From Gnetum montanum (lineage: Eukaryota; Streptophyta; Gnetopsida; Gnetales; Gnetaceae): DNA of 64,000 nucleotides. The stretch lies in the NCBI GenBank assembly GCA_015680685.1, contig MNCI01008615.1, forward strand, positions 16,673-80,672, read 5' to 3'. Shown piece by piece: positions 1 to 12,289 of this stretch. Numbering within the stretch: the stretch's first letter is position 1; every line of letters starts with the position of its first letter. The position numbers were made by a program, and so were the translations under genes. The notes beneath the pieces are model-generated. The model worked only from the letters and a program-made list of their open reading frames with translations. It was not told the origin of the DNA and did no database searches.

Positions 1-1932
1 TTGCAACTAGTCTTTTATGAAGCCCAGGTCTTTTGGAGCTAAGGATGAATGTTTCTACATATTTCTTGGAACTCTAGTGAATATGGCAAGCTTGTGGTAG
101 CATTTACATTGCAACACCATGGTAGACATGGGTAGGTGGTAGAGGTGGCAGATGTGGTGATGTGATGGAGAACATGGGCAATGCAATGAGGTGGCAAACA
201 TGGGCATTAAAGGGCACTATCAATAGCATCTTATAAAGAGGGAAACAAGCAAATGTTGGTGGGTCAAAGGGATCAAGGATTCTCAAGGGGTCTCTGTGGC
301 ATACATGAGGATGGAAGATAGGGCCAAGTAGAGTGTGTTTGAGTCCATGAGTGCTCTCTCTCTCTCTCTCTCTTTCTAGTAACAATGCATGTTCAATGGT
401 AGTGATCATGATGGCACAAAAAGAGGCAGCAAGTGCAGTAGGATAGTGGTTAGTGGTAAGCAGTGCATAGTGTGAACAACATGTGGTGTATCATTGGCAA
501 CGTAGGACAAGGGCGATGCAGCACATTCCTGCAATAGGGTTTTTCTACCAACAGTAGCAACGATGATATGTAGAATATGTGACACATGTGTGATCAATGA
601 TAGGACAAATCTCTATTTCCCTCTCTTGGTGGCATGCAACTAACGTGCAGTAGTAACAATGTCAATAGTGTGATGACATATTAGCGAGCTATGCATAACA
701 ATGAATGGTAGGAAATCCATAGCGTTAGCAGTAGGCAACGGTTAATCACAACGGTCCATGTTAGCAATAGTAGCAAATGATAGTTAACAGGTGGTAACGT
801 GTAGCACCAAATGGTAGATAGTGATAGTGCATAGGGATGATGATCTCTTGGCCTCCCTCTCTCCCAGCAATAGCAGTAGATGTTGCGATGATGAAAAATG
901 ACACTATGGTGTGCAATAGAAACTAGTAGACATTATAGGAATGTGACAAGAGCTGCAACTATGATGCAGGAACAATGAGTAATCATGAACAACATGATGT
1001 CAAGATCAGTAAGAAGTAGGAATGTCAAGACTAGCGATGAGCATGAACGACATCAATAATGATGATGCGTGTGAATGATGATAGATGGTACATGTGGATG
1101 GTGCATGCAGACAATAGAAAATGATGCAAGTAATAGAAGCCATTGTAGACAATGGTAGTATTCATGACAGTGACAGGTGGGGTAGCCAACAACTAGCAAA
1201 GGAGGGGAATCTAACGAAGATCATGGGCCCTCTCTTTTTCCAGCACTAGCAATGTGGGACAAGGACAAGGCAACACATTATTGTAGTAGTAGAAGGTTTT
1301 TTTCTAATGATGGTAGGCAGCAGGAGAGACAAGTGCATAGTCAACGATAATAGTGGATAGCACTGTGGTATGAAACAACAACCAGTAGAGGTTGTAAGTG
1401 CATAGTGGGAGTTGTAGCCGCATGATAGTGCTGATAGTGAGCAAGTGTGAAGTCAACATGCATTGTAGGCAACAGACAACATGCATAAATGTTGCAAGTG
1501 ACAAAAATGCTGGTGCATGGCACATAACATGTCAACAACAATGACAAATCTCCCATGCTCTTGGATTTGCAGGTGATGTTTTTCAACTTAGATACTAAAC
1601 GAGGAGACGTTTTAATGCCTTGTTGTTTTATGGTCAATTTGCTTCCATTAGTTATTCAAATTATTTTTAGCCATTGTCCAATTTTTGTTCTCACATTTAT
1701 GTGGATTCACTATTACAAAGAAATTGCGTAATGCTCATATTTTAATATTTGTTAGATACTTTGACTTTGTTTGACCTTTTTATTGAAAACTTTTTCGATT
1801 GCTACATTACCATTTTCAACTAAGACTATTCCTGTGTTCTCATACCCATATGGAAGGTGCCTTAGGTGATAGTCTCTCAAAATAAGTTTAGTTTTTCTAG
1901 GTGTTGATGTGTCCAAAATTTACGCGTCAACA
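1..1932 (+). repeat. El1 5' LTR (left end outside the window)
   Basis: Homologous along its length to about 7344-9310. Both copies contain the same series: CT microsatellite, 'gtagcaatg'-type purine-rich tracts, then an AT-rich last 350 bases ending tttacgcgtcaaca. Much of the LTR is built from short degenerate words such as atggtag, gcaatg and acatgg, giving long spurious minus-strand frames rich in His, Cys and Leu. Roughly 500 bases of the left end would lie outside the window if the LTR starts where the 3' copy appears to. Confidence 0.85.
354..372. repeat. (CT)n microsatellite in El1 5' LTR
   Basis: Run of about nine CT units. The aligned position of the 3' LTR (7693-7718) has a CA run followed by a CT run, so the array changed composition after the two LTRs parted. 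Confidence 0.9.
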
Positions 1933-1936
1933 CCCT

Positions 1937-1955
1937 TTCAGTGCTAGAAGGAGGG
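1937..1955 (+). other. El1 primer-binding site candidate
   Basis: ttcagtgctagaaggaggg starts four bases after the LTR end. It shares the core gtgctagaaggag with the same position in El2 (29141). I do not assign the primer tRNA from memory. Position and conservation between two elements are the evidence. Confidence 0.6.
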
Positions 1956-2619
1956 TCTATTTCATTTTCTGTTCAAAATCTTGTTTTGTTCCTATTTCAA
2001 AATTGTTATTTTCCTAAATTTTATTTTCCTTTTCTTATGCTCTGTATTGAAAAACTCTATCTCTGAGCCCTTTATTTTCTATTTTTCTTTTTTGAAAAAT
2101 TGATGTTCCTTATTTCCTGGAAATTGTCATTTTTGTTACAAGAATCTTAAATCTTCTTTTCCCTAGTTCTAATTTTGGTGGTCCTTACCATAGTTCTAAC
2201 TTTGATGAGGTGATTTTCATTAATTATTTAGTTTAAAATTTACTTCTCTACCATTTTGTATTTCACTATTTTTCCTTTTAAATTTTATATATATTGAAAT
2301 TTCTTACATTTATTTTTTACAAAAAAATTATAAATAGTAGATTTTAGTTTTCTATAAAAAATAATATTTGTTCAGTATTTTTCTTTTTACTTAATTTTAT
2401 AGTTTTATGTTAGCATTTATATTTTATAATTTCCATTTTATGAGCAAACCCTCCCAATAAGAATTATTTACCCCTACCCCTAACCAACCAACTACCCCTC
2501 GCTTTACTCTAAGAAAGCAATGAGCCTTGTGATTTCTAAGTTCTATCCCTAGAAGAATGTGAACTAGGATGGAAGCCAATCAACCCCTAGCTCTCTTGGT
2601 GAGCAACCCCTTTAACTTC

Positions 2620-3873
2620 ACCAACTATCACAATATTCCAAAGTCATTTCAAACATAAATCTTTTCCTCGATCCCACAACCCCTACTAGTAATGCCTACC
2701 AACATATACAATGTTTTGAAACCTTACTAAGCATCCATAACATTGTCCAAAACAACATAACATATAAGGTCTTTGTGACAACTTTCAAGTATAAAGCTAC
2801 CTAATGGTTTTTGAAGCTCCTTAATGCCTCTATCAACTCATGGCAAGAATTTAAAAATAAGTTCTTACTTTAGTTCAATAAGTTCACTAAACTAGCCTTA
2901 GCATCAAGCAACTTCACAAGCTTAAGAAAACTACCTAGGGAAAATATCTATGACTACAACTTAAGATTCCTGCATCAACTTACTTATGTGCCAAGTGAGA
3001 TGCATCCATAACCTGGCAACCTCCTTAATTTTTACCTATCCATCATTGGCCCATTCTTTGCCTATGCCATTAAATCTAATCCCAACATAACAGAAATATG
3101 AGTGATGGCTAAAGCTATTGAATTAGTATAAATTACCCTCATGAATAGCATTCAAACCCAATTTGGAATGATGAGTGTTAGCAACCCTATGCAATCTAGT
3201 CCTCTACCTTTACCAACTTTCCCAATGACCAATTCAAACTCCCCCCTTTCAACTGACTCAACCCTTAGAAAATTATTTTCAAAGTTCAACATCTTTTTCA
3301 TTTCTACCATATAATACTGGTTTGAATGATGACCAATCGAAAGCTTTAATCCAATCCATCATAAACCCAAATGGGATATCTAATCCTATTAAACCTCCAA
3401 CTAAAAATTAAAATCAAATAACCAAGATATTAACTTCACTTCAAAAAATTTACAATGAAGTAGTTGAATTAAAGGGAAACAAAAACAAGGTTCCTATACA
3501 ATCTGAAAAGCCAAGTACATCAGTCAATGATAATTATTATTGTCTTCATAACACTAGTCAACATTATGAGAAAACTTGTCCTCAATTTTTAAAATTATAT
3601 GGTGTTAATGTCCAAAATCAACAAAGTGAAAAAAGCCCTACTATGGTCCTTAACATAACTCATGAAATGGAGAACGAAGAAATTCCCTCATTGAAACAAC
3701 TTAGGGTAACTAATCTGAACCCACATAACACTCACTACCATAGACTTAGTGACATTATGAACACCACACAACAAAAAACTAGGAATAATCCTTATAATTT
3801 TTCAAATATAAGAGTTCCTAGAAAAAACAACACAAATAATCAAACTAGGCCATCCCAAACAAATGCCCCATAA
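2620..3873 (+). pseudogene. El1 gag remnant
   Basis: This is the structural protein gene of the retrotransposon. Around 2770-3130, with stops, one reads WFLKLLNASINSWQEF, an acidic/aromatic spacing and an L..LTYVP segment, matching the capsid core of plant Ty3 Gag (Retrotrans_gag family: W..L..gsI.sW.eF). A long open stretch from about 3282 to 3873 carries YYCLHNTSQHYEKTC, a Cys/His knuckle-like segment, then a basic Asn-rich tail. The frame changes at least once and several TAG/TAA stops interrupt the core. Nothing intact remains. The start is not identifiable. Confidence 0.75.
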
Positions 3874-3937
3874 TGATTAAACTTCCCTTCTATACTTAGA
3901 AGAAGTCCACCTCAACTAAGAAGCCAAAGACAAACAT

Positions 3938-4530
3938 AAGACTTATGATCTAGTTGAGGATTTGAAAAAAGTTAAAGCTAACATTTCAATGTATGATCTT
4001 CTACATTTTAATAAAATGAAAGATGTAATTCAAAGGATAGTTCATACACTTGAAACTAATAAAGAAAAATCTCCAACAACTAAAAGGTAGGTTCATTTTG
4101 CAAAAATTCCTAATGCATTATCAATACAAAATGAAAGTAATCCCATGTCAAATAGGAAAGAACAACCTCCTTTCCTAACAACTTTAATTATTTTGGGAAA
4201 GAATGTTCATAATTTTTTAATAGATTTTGGAGCAACCATTAGTGTCATGTCACTTGAGATATGTAAAACATTAGAAGCACAAATGCTACTGTAACTAATA
4301 AGTGCAATACAACTTGATGGATCTAATGTACCTATGGTAGGATCATTAAAGGGAGTAAAAGTACAACTTAACCAATACCCTACTTTTACATGCTATATAG
4401 ATATTTTAGTAGTCGATATGTCACCCACTTATGATGTGCTTTTATCAAGGACTTCTAGAGCCAAGTTTGGGGGGCTTCTTTAGGTCAAATTTCTTAGAAC
4501 TATTAATACCTATAAAAGGAAAATCTGAAT
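3938..4530 (+). pseudogene. El1 aspartic protease remnant
   Basis: Retroviral-type aspartic protease that would cut the Gag-Pol polyprotein. The frame reads DLVEDLKKVKANISMYDLL, a segment that precedes protease in several plant Ty3 lineages, then about 80 codons later FLIDFGATISVM, which corresponds to the active-site D-[ST]-G-A loop with the second residue changed to Phe. The partner motif YDVLLSRTSRAKFGG follows about 75 codons on. Two TAG/TAA stops fall within the frame. It follows gag directly, as expected for gag-pro order. Confidence 0.75.
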
Positions 4531-4573
4531 ATATGATTATATGATTATACGAAGAGAACGTTTCTATAAATAA

Positions 4574-5194
4574 GTGGTAACAACTTTTGATCAACAAAAT
4601 CAATCTTTAGAGAATCAAAATTCTAATCTTTATATTGGAGTTATTGAAGTTGGGCTCAACAAACATGTTATAAATGACCATGAGAGTGAAATTTCAAAAA
4701 TAAATCCTTTTGCTTCTAGTAAATGTGAAGAAATTTATGAAGATGCCTTAACTTATTATCAACATCATGGAAAAACATGTCCTATGGGTAATCCAGCACT
4801 ATTAGGAGAGGACAAAGATATAAATGAGATCCTAACCATTAAAACATTAGAAGGTGTGCGAAATTTTGATGACATATCCATTGAACATGTTCCTAGAAAA
4901 GAAAATTATGTTCCCAATGCATTAGTTCAAGTGGTCACTTTAAATGCCCCTTTTAAACATAATGCTTGGGAATCTAAAATAATTATTGAAAGGGCTAACC
5001 CCTATCTTATTCTAGATAATATCTTTCCTTTCCAAGTTTTGATGATGATCATCATATTCATGTATCTTTATTTTTCAAGGGTGAACTTAGTGATTAATGT
5101 TTTAAAGTTTTCCAAATTAATAAAGAAGCTATGTCAAAGGATGCCATATTTATCAAATCTAGTCCCCATTAGAGAACAAACAAGTGAATTATGA
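4574..5194 (+). pseudogene. El1 pol remnant: RNase H tail
   Basis: A 206-codon open stretch. Residues about 95-125 read NFDDISIEHVPRKENYVPNA, the typical end of the Ty3 RNase H domain (F..i.i.HVPR..N..aDal). The first 90 residues are not recognisable, and contain another HHGKTC segment like that in the gag remnant. The expected RT, about 350 codons upstream, is absent: protease ends at 4530 and this begins 44 bases later. The last 60 residues are hydrophobic and probably out of the original frame. Confidence 0.6.
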
Positions 5195-5224
5195 TTATGT
5201 ATCGATATTTATAATCTCCATCAT

Positions 5225-5501
5225 CAATAAATTGTTATAAGATGATTTGATAAGAGATATGTAGGTAAAGTCATTAAAATAGGAGATCTAGTCCTAAAAA
5301 GAGATAGAGCATCTAGTCAAATAGATCCTCAAACTAAGTTTGCTTCTATGTGGTCACGTCCATTCCAAGTTATAGATGTCATTGGTTCTAATGTTTACAA
5401 AATTGCTGATTTGCATGTAAGTTACATAAGAATGTTCATGCATTTCATTTAAAGAATTTCTACTCAAGTGCCCCACATGGACACCTAGTAGATCCTTAGT
5501 T
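5225..5501 (+). pseudogene. El1 integrase C-terminal end
   Basis: Reads VGKVIKIGDLVLKRDRASS, then SMWSRPFQVIDVIGSNVYKI, the GPF/Y-type C-terminal module of plant Ty3 integrases. After one frameshift it continues NVHAFHLKNFYSSAPHGH and stops at TAG near 5501, which would be the end of the polyprotein. The zinc-binding and catalytic core parts of integrase are missing. The join between the RNase H tail and this piece marks a second internal deletion. Confidence 0.75.
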
Positions 5502-6858
5502 GCGTTTTTTCTTCCCCTTCATGATGCATTTCATTTGTATATAGTTTCATTTGCATATTTTATTTGCATTTCCATTGTCTCTTTCTTAGCATATTGGTTT
5601 TGGTTTGATTTGTGCTTTTCATATGATTTTAGTAATCATTATGGTCATTTGAGTTACTAGACATTGGGTCATCATAACACCATTGGAAAATAATGTAAGC
5701 ATAATGCTTTATAAGATATATCCTATTAATATAACATAAAATCTCCTTTACATGATATATTTCAATAATGTTATGATTCTTCCAAGTCTATTTCAAGGTT
5801 TTAGTTTTATTAGTTATGTTGGAATATGAGGAATAGGATTTATGCTGACTTATCATGTTATCATCATGATCATGTGAATTTAGGATATGTGAAGTTGGAT
5901 AATGGTTAGCCACAATTACTAGGTGACCTTGGAAAATGTCATTTTCCCTCTCATAAGACCTAGCCCAAAAAGTATGATAACCCATGGCTATCCTATGAGC
6001 AACAAGGTGAAGTGTGTTCATCTCCACTTGAGAATATTTAGCCACCGAGGAGACCTACTATGATGTCATTTAAATTGTCATTAAACAGCACATGCATGAT
6101 GCTTGAGCTACATCATGGGCAAAGTTCTGAAAGGATCATGTTCTTTGGTAGTGTAGCTAATTGGCCAAACTTGTGTTGGAATTCCTACCTTAAGAATGAA
6201 GTACACCATAAGCAAAGCTTCCTAAAAAAAATAAAGACAAAAGAAAAGAATGAGAACCATGTTAATTGGAAATGTAATACATTCTTAAGTGTGATGGGGT
6301 TTGGTAGCAGTCCTCACCCTAGCCTTCATTTCCTTTTTAAACCTATTTTTCCAAAATTCAAAAGAAAGACAAAAGAGAAAAGCAAATGGTCCCTTTTCAT
6401 CCATTCCTTTTTTGAATTTCAAAAAAGATTCCCAAAGAAAAACTTGAAAGTTATGGCTAGCTATGATCTAAGATATTCTTATCCTCTTCACTAAGTTTTG
6501 CATAAGTCTCATGCTCAAAGTAGTCCACATACTTTTACTTCACCTTGTGAGGATATTGGGAATGAAATCTTAATTATATACTGTATCTATATATGTGTGT
6601 GTATCTATGTAGTTAACGTTATGATTTATAAATAGTATATGTTAAATAAGAGGATGTGGCAAGGGTGGCCCACATTTAGTTCTCTCTTGATTATATGATT
6701 ATTTTAATCATGTTTAGGTCAATATTGTTTACTTTCAAATTCCAAGCTATCTCTATTTTATGATCTTTTTGATCCTCTATCTTTTGCATCTCCTTTTAAA
6801 ATTTCTATGGTTTTCTTGTTCCTTTCACTTACATGCAGTTTCTAGTTTAGGAGATAAG
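5502..6858. other. El1 3' untranslated region
   Basis: About 1.36 kb without recognisable coding capacity between the end of pol and the 3' LTR. It contains a 144-codon plus-strand open frame (6060-6494), Lys/Phe-rich, with no family I recognise and no start context. A purine-rich stretch aggagataag at 6849-6858 directly precedes the putative LTR start and is the best polypurine-tract candidate. Confidence 0.5.
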
Positions 6859-7692
6859 TGTTGATTCAAACATCACCCATTCTAAGCACAGGGCCATGAA
6901 TTACTAGCCTAATCACCAAGGTATGGTTTCATGATTTGAATAAGGATGCTTTTGATAAGAGGTATCATGCAACTTTTAAATTATTATCATCTATCAACAT
7001 AGCCATACACCAAATGGTACAGTGCACACATCCTCTAACATTTTAGTAAAAGAAGTGTAAACAAAGGATTATATTAAACAAGAAGGTATTTGAGTATCTT
7101 GCATCATCAGCTCAATTGTTTCATGCTTTGTGATCTCAATAAATGAAAAAAATTAGTTAATTAGGACTAGTTCTCAATGTCAAAATTATCATCATAAATT
7201 ATGTCACATATGGCCATAGCCTACCAAATTAAAAAAAAATCCAAATCCAAGTGCCAAGAACACAGAAGATGCAATCACTAATTTTGTTGGAAATTTTCCT
7301 AATTCTATGACTATCAAGGTTGGCAACGATGTCTCCATGGCTTATTCTCATTGCAACCAATCCTTTTTGAAGGCTAGGTATTTTGGAACTAAGGATGAAT
7401 GCTTTGTGTATTTGTTGGAACTCTGGTGAATCTAGGGAGCTTGTGGTAGCAATTATGTTGCAATGCCATGGTGGATGTGGGTAGGTGGAAAAGGTGGTAG
7501 ACATGGTGGAGAACGTGGACGAGGTAGCAAGGTGGTAGACATGGGCATTAAAGGGCATCATCTATAGCAACTTATAAAGAGGATAGTGAGTAGACATTAG
7601 TGGGGGAAAGGGATTGGGGATTCTTAGGGGATCTCTCTAGCACATAGGAGAATAGAAGATAGGGCCAAGTAGAGCATGTTTGAGTTGTCAGG

Positions 7693-7718
7693 CACACACA
7701 CACACACACTCTCTCTCT
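7693..7718. repeat. (CA)n(CT)n microsatellite in El1 3' LTR
   Basis: About eight CA units followed by five CT units, at the position aligned with the pure CT run at 354-372 of the other LTR. Confidence 0.9.
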
Positions 7719-8573
7719 ATATGGTAGTGGCACATGGTCAATAACAGTAGTCATGATAGCACAATGGGAGGCAACAAGCACAGTAGAAGAGCAATTGATG
7801 GCAAGCAGCACACTATGTGAACAACACGCAACGTAGCACTAATAGTATAGGATAAAAATGAGGTAGCACATTCCTACAATAGGGTTTTTCTACCAATAGT
7901 AGCAGAAGCGGTAGGAAGAAAATGCAATGCATGCATGGTTAGCAATGAGATAGATCTCTCTCCCTCTCCTGGCAATGCATGACTAATGCATAGTAGTAGC
8001 AATGTCAGCAGTGTGATGGCACATTAGCAAGCTATGTATGGTAGTAGATAGTAAGCAGTGGTCAATCATGGTGGCACACATCAACAATAGTAGCAACTGA
8101 TAGTTAGCTTGTGATAGAATGCAACATCAAACAGTAGATAGTTACAACATGTGGGAATGATGATCTCTTAGCCTCCCTCTCTCTTAGTAGTGATAGCAGA
8201 CATTGTGATGGTGGCAGATGGCATTGTGGCATGCAATAGAAACTAGTAGACATTGTAGGAATGTGATGGGAGCTACAACTATGATGTGCAAATGAAAATT
8301 AGTCACCAGCAGTGTGACATCGAGACCGATGGCAAGCAAGTGCATCAAGATCAATGACATGTCCAAATGGCATCAAGACTAGTGACACACACAAATGAGG
8401 ATAGACGATGCATGCAAATGGTAGTAGACACCACATGTGGATAGTGATAGATGATGCACATGGATATTAGTAGATGGTGTGCAAAGTAGGAGATGTTGAG
8501 ATAATATTAGTATTTGCAACAATGGTGCATGATGTAGCTAGCAAAGGAGGGGAATCCAAGGGAGATCTTGGAC

Positions 8574-8592
8574 CCTCTCTCTCTCTCTCTCT
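8574..8592. repeat. (CT)n microsatellite in El1 3' LTR
   Basis: About nine CT units. The aligned site in the left LTR (about 1230-1242) has only ccctctcttttt, so this array expanded in one LTR copy only. Confidence 0.85.
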
Positions 8593-9310
8593 AGCACTGG
8601 CAATGTAGGATAAGGGTGAGGCAACATGTTCCTACAATGATGGGGGGTTTTCTACTAACAACGATAAGCAACAAGAGCGACACATTCATGGTCAACAAAA
8701 ATGGTGGATGGCACTACAACATGTAATAGCAACCAGTAGACATTACGAGCATGCAGTGTAAGGTATAGTTAGTAGTCAGTAGGTGCATGGTAGTTCATGG
8801 TAGTCAACTACCAGTGGTGAGTAGGCACAAAGTTAGTAGGCATTGCAGGCAGTGAATGACATGTGTAAACATTGCAAGTGATACAAATGATAGTGCATGA
8901 CATAGAATACATCAACACTAGTGACAAATCTCCTATGCTCCTAGATTTGCAAGTGATGTTGTTTTTGTACTCAGATACTAAAAAAGGAAATGTTTTAACA
9001 CCTTGTTGCTTTATCGTTAGTTTGCTTCGATTATTTGTTTAGGTTATTTTTATCCATCATCTAGTTTTTGTCCTCACATTTACATGGATTCACTATTACA
9101 AAGAAATCATGTAATGTTCAAATTTTAAAGTTTGGTTGATATTCAAACTTTGTTTGGTCTTTTTATTCAAATTTTTTTGAAATGTTACATTTCCCTTTGT
9201 AATTGAGACTATTCTTAGGTTCCTATACCCATATAAGAGGTGCCCTAGGTGATAGTCTCCCTAAATGATCTTTTCTAGGTGTTGGTGTGTCCAAAATTTA
9301 CGCATCGACA

Positions 9311-11125
9311 AACTGTTGTGATGTAAACATGTTCAAAAATCAATTGCAAAAATGAACCCAATAGAAGTGCCTCAACCTTCCATCATACTATTGCATGCAC
9401 CAAAGTCTAAATCACATTCCATATTTCAAAGTAGTGGTGAGTTTTGATGATGAAATTTTCATAAGTTTTTTAACACATTACGGTAGGTTGAAAAGGTAAC
9501 AACAAAGGTAGCATTGCAAACACTTATGTAGAGAAACCCATCAAAAGGGATCTTGGACAGAGCAAGTATTGGAAAAACTAGCTACAAGTAATGGCAACAA
9601 AGGTAGAAATACCTTTACCAACTTATTTAATGGTAACATCAAGCCCAGGAAATTTACCCATGTTCTTGAGCATCAAGTTGTGGGAGAAACATTTACAGGA
9701 AAAGTTGCAAGGATGAAGAAAAAGGTAGAAAAGAACATTGTCCTAGAGACTTGGTTATTTTTGAGAGGACTTCAGAGCCAAGAAGCCTCAATATCATAGA
9801 CTCCCAGCATTACTCAGCTTCGCTCTTTGGAGGTAAGTGATGAAGACTAGAGCTTACAGAGAAGAAACCATTTACCCATGTGAATAATGATCAAAGAAGA
9901 TTGCCCCCATGTCCCAATGTAGTGACATAGTCTCAATGGAATTAGATTATTTTTTTTCATTTTAGTTTAATTAGATTAGAAACAACTCATTGTGCTATGA
10001 TTGTAATAAAGGATTTATATTAGCCTAATGAATCCATTTGTTTTATTTTTTGTGTTGAGAAGTTACTCGTCTACAGCAAACTATGCAAAACTAGATGCAA
10101 ATTCGATGTTTTTGTTTAAAAATTTCCCACTTCATCAACTCATCACATCTATTCCTTGTTATGCTTCTTAGGTGTTTATAACTACAAAAACCTAATTGAT
10201 TATCGTGTATACAAAACACAGAATGTATAAATTTCTTTGCTGGCAAATTTGTCTTTATCTTTAACTAGGAATTAGAGAAACTTAATAAATGGAAAAAGTA
10301 TTAATGACAATGAAAGGTTGAAAATATGGGTTTCTGACGAAAATAGTCAACTCCTCATCCCAAATAGGATTAAGATTTTTTTTGATAACTCTAGTCTTTA
10401 TAGTTTGATTATCAAGGTAAACTACGATGTAAGGATTACTAGAGGTGATAGCCTAGGTTGCAAGATTTTTATCCCTAATTACCTAGACTCTTAAAAGACC
10501 TAGTATGTTCTCCATCCTACTAAAAGTATTCTCTAAAACTAGGAAATATGAAAAATAGGAAGCTTAGGGAGCCATAACTAGATTTTAACTAGATAGACAT
10601 AATCCAACAAGTTCCACACCTAAATTTAAAGCATTACAGTATAGATAGAAATAATGGTTCAAAATTCCAAATCAAATCATGATGCCAAGATTGCATGTTT
10701 AATGGCTATGACCAAAAATTTACAGTAACTAAAATGTGATGTGCTCCTATGTAGAGAGCCTTTTCTATATGCAATCTAGAGCTATAGAATCAACACAAAA
10801 GATTCAGTAGGCTAACGAATGGCTTTCAATTTCTATAATGATGGATCAACATTATTATCATGACATTGGTGAAATTCATTCATGTTTAATAATGGTGTCA
10901 TGTTTTCTTATGGAGGAGTTTAGTCATTTCCAAAGGATGGCTGCTTTGAATGGTGGATATTGAAAGAAGATGTGAGTTTCTAGTATACATGCACCAATGT
11001 GAGCTTATGGTGATCTTGTTAAGCTTACTTTGCACAACTCATACAAATAACTTGTATGAATTAAAACCATAGGATTTTTAATTATTATTGGACTAAATCT
11101 TATTCAAACATGGCCTCATGCTAGC
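9311..11125. other. Unassigned sequence between El1 and El5
   Basis: No recognisable protein, RNA gene, LTR or tandem repeat. A 76-codon plus-strand frame at 9569-9799 is basic and Asn/Lys-rich and I do not recognise it. Composition is like the surrounding TE remnants. The missing 5' part of El5 may lie at the right end of this stretch, but I see no copy of the El5 LTR here. Confidence 0.5.
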
Positions 11126-11602
11126 ATGGGAGTGTTGATATTAATAGATATTATGTCTAGCAACTTGTATCCCTACATGACTCTTCTAGCCATGCCTCCT
11201 TCCATTACCAGTACTACCCTTCAAAATATTACTAAGCACCTTCTCCAAGGGTGGAGTCCCCTTTTTTCCTTTCATTCTCCTCAACACCCATCAACTCCTA
11301 CACCACAACTAACTACACCTTTTCCACCTACTCCATCCATGTAGGGTGAAATTCCCATGTAGCCATAGAAAAGAAATGTCGCAAGGGTAATGAATCTACA
11401 ACTAGATATCCATCTAAGTGGTCCTAAACCCAAGCCTTGTAAAGGGTCATTCTTCAAAATGAGCTATCCTATGAAACCCTCACAAACACCTGTGGTTTCC
11501 AACCTTGCTTCTCTTACATCTAAAAATCCTATTGAGCCACCTTCAAACCAAACATCTCCCCAAATCCACATTGTCATGTTAACCCATATGGTCACATATT
11601 AG
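11126..11602 (+). pseudogene. El5 gag C-terminal remnant
   Basis: Two open pieces (11126-11344 and 11390-11602) rich in Pro, Ser and Thr, e.g. HPSTPTPQLTTPFPPTP and SNLASLTSKNPIEPPSNQ. They resemble in composition and position the Pro-rich gag tail of El3 at 52080-52450, which also follows a gag capsid region. No capsid or zinc-knuckle motif is visible here, so the piece is identified only by composition and by the protease that follows. Confidence 0.5.
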
Positions 11603-11609
11603 ATAAAGG

Positions 11610-12140
11610 TTGGTCACCTTTCTAGGAAATGATCTGATCCTAGAAGTTCCTTCTTAATCTACTTATAGATTACAAGAAATGAACCATATAAGGCTCTCTT
11701 GGATTTAATTTCCGTAGTCAACTTTATTTCCCAAGAAATGTACAAGGCTTTAAACTACCTTCTTTACAAAAAAGCAACATTAGATTAGAGCTAGAAAATT
11801 AGTCCATCACTATACCTCTAGGACTAGTCAAAGACATTGTGATCACCATTGGTGGATGATCTTATCCTACTAATTTCCTTGTGATCCATCTAGAGAATTA
11901 TAAGGGGGGCTTCCCTGTCATTATGGGGAGGGCATAGTTAAGCATAATAGATGCTAGGATAGGGATCAAAGAACTTTCCTTTGAAATTTCTAAAGAAAAT
12001 GAATTTCATAAACTTGAGACGAATAGAGTCCCATGCATTGCATATAGTGATATAGGATGTCATTACATGCAAAAACTATTGACCATAAAAGATACATTAC
12101 TTCAAGCATGTATTCAGTGTGCTAAAATAACAATGATTTA
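11610..12140 (+). pseudogene. El5 aspartic protease remnant
   Basis: Reads EPYKALLDLISVVNFISQEM, where LLDL-S-VNFI corresponds to the catalytic LLDxGxSxNxx loop of Athila-type proteases. After a frameshift it gives VKDIVITIGG, then YPTNFLVIHLE and GGFPVIMGRA, matching the flap and the PiiLGRpfL element. It then runs IDARIGIKELSF. Several frameshifts and stops are present. This protease plus the following RT leader show that the family once had a full pol. Confidence 0.7.
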
Positions 12141-12289
12141 AAGGTACCTGTATGTAGTAGTCACAAAACAAGAAGGTACCTAGTGGCTAATAAAAAATGA
12201 TCAAACTAAATCAACGATGCTCATGGAACCAATTGAGAGCCTTAACAACACCTATTTTAAAAACATGAATAAAATGGAGTAGTTCCATC

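Larger units (their letters stand above)
1..9310 (+). mobile_element. El1: Ty3-type LTR retrotransposon, pol deleted
   Basis: The outer stretches 1-1932 and about 7344-9310 are diverged direct repeats that both end in gtccaaaatttacgc followed by tcaaca or tcgaca, so they are LTRs. Between them lie, in order, a gag remnant, an aspartic protease, the tail of an RNase H and the C-terminal part of an integrase. Most of RT and the integrase core are missing, so this copy is an internal deletion derivative. The primer-binding site is like that of El2. The element enters from the left edge, so its target-site duplication cannot be checked. Stops and frameshifts throughout show it is old and dead. 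Confidence 0.85.
6859..9310 (+). repeat. El1 3' LTR
   Basis: The end at 9310 (tcgaca) is fixed by alignment to 1932. The start is less sure: tgttgattc at 6859 gives a TGTTGA terminus matching the reverse complement of the TCAACA end and follows a purine tract. An alternative is tgttgg at 7285. With 6859 the LTR is about 2.45 kb, unusually long. Homology to the left copy is visible from about 7344 onward, which is simply where the left copy enters the window. Confidence 0.65.

Noticed and set aside
104-1637. Overlapping minus-strand open frames rich in His, Cys, Leu in El1 LTR
   Set aside because: They arise from the low-complexity atggtag/gcaatg words of the LTR on the other strand. The same false frames appear in the 3' LTR (7229-8366), and none has a domain.
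6060-6494. 144-codon plus-strand frame in the El1 3' untranslated region
   Set aside because: Lys/Phe-rich composition follows the AT-rich DNA, there is no recognisable motif, and it lies after the natural end of pol. Not supported as a gene, though a copy in relatives would change that.
9569-9799. 76-codon frame between El1 and El5
   Set aside because: No family resemblance, no promoter or neighbouring exons. This length is expected by chance.
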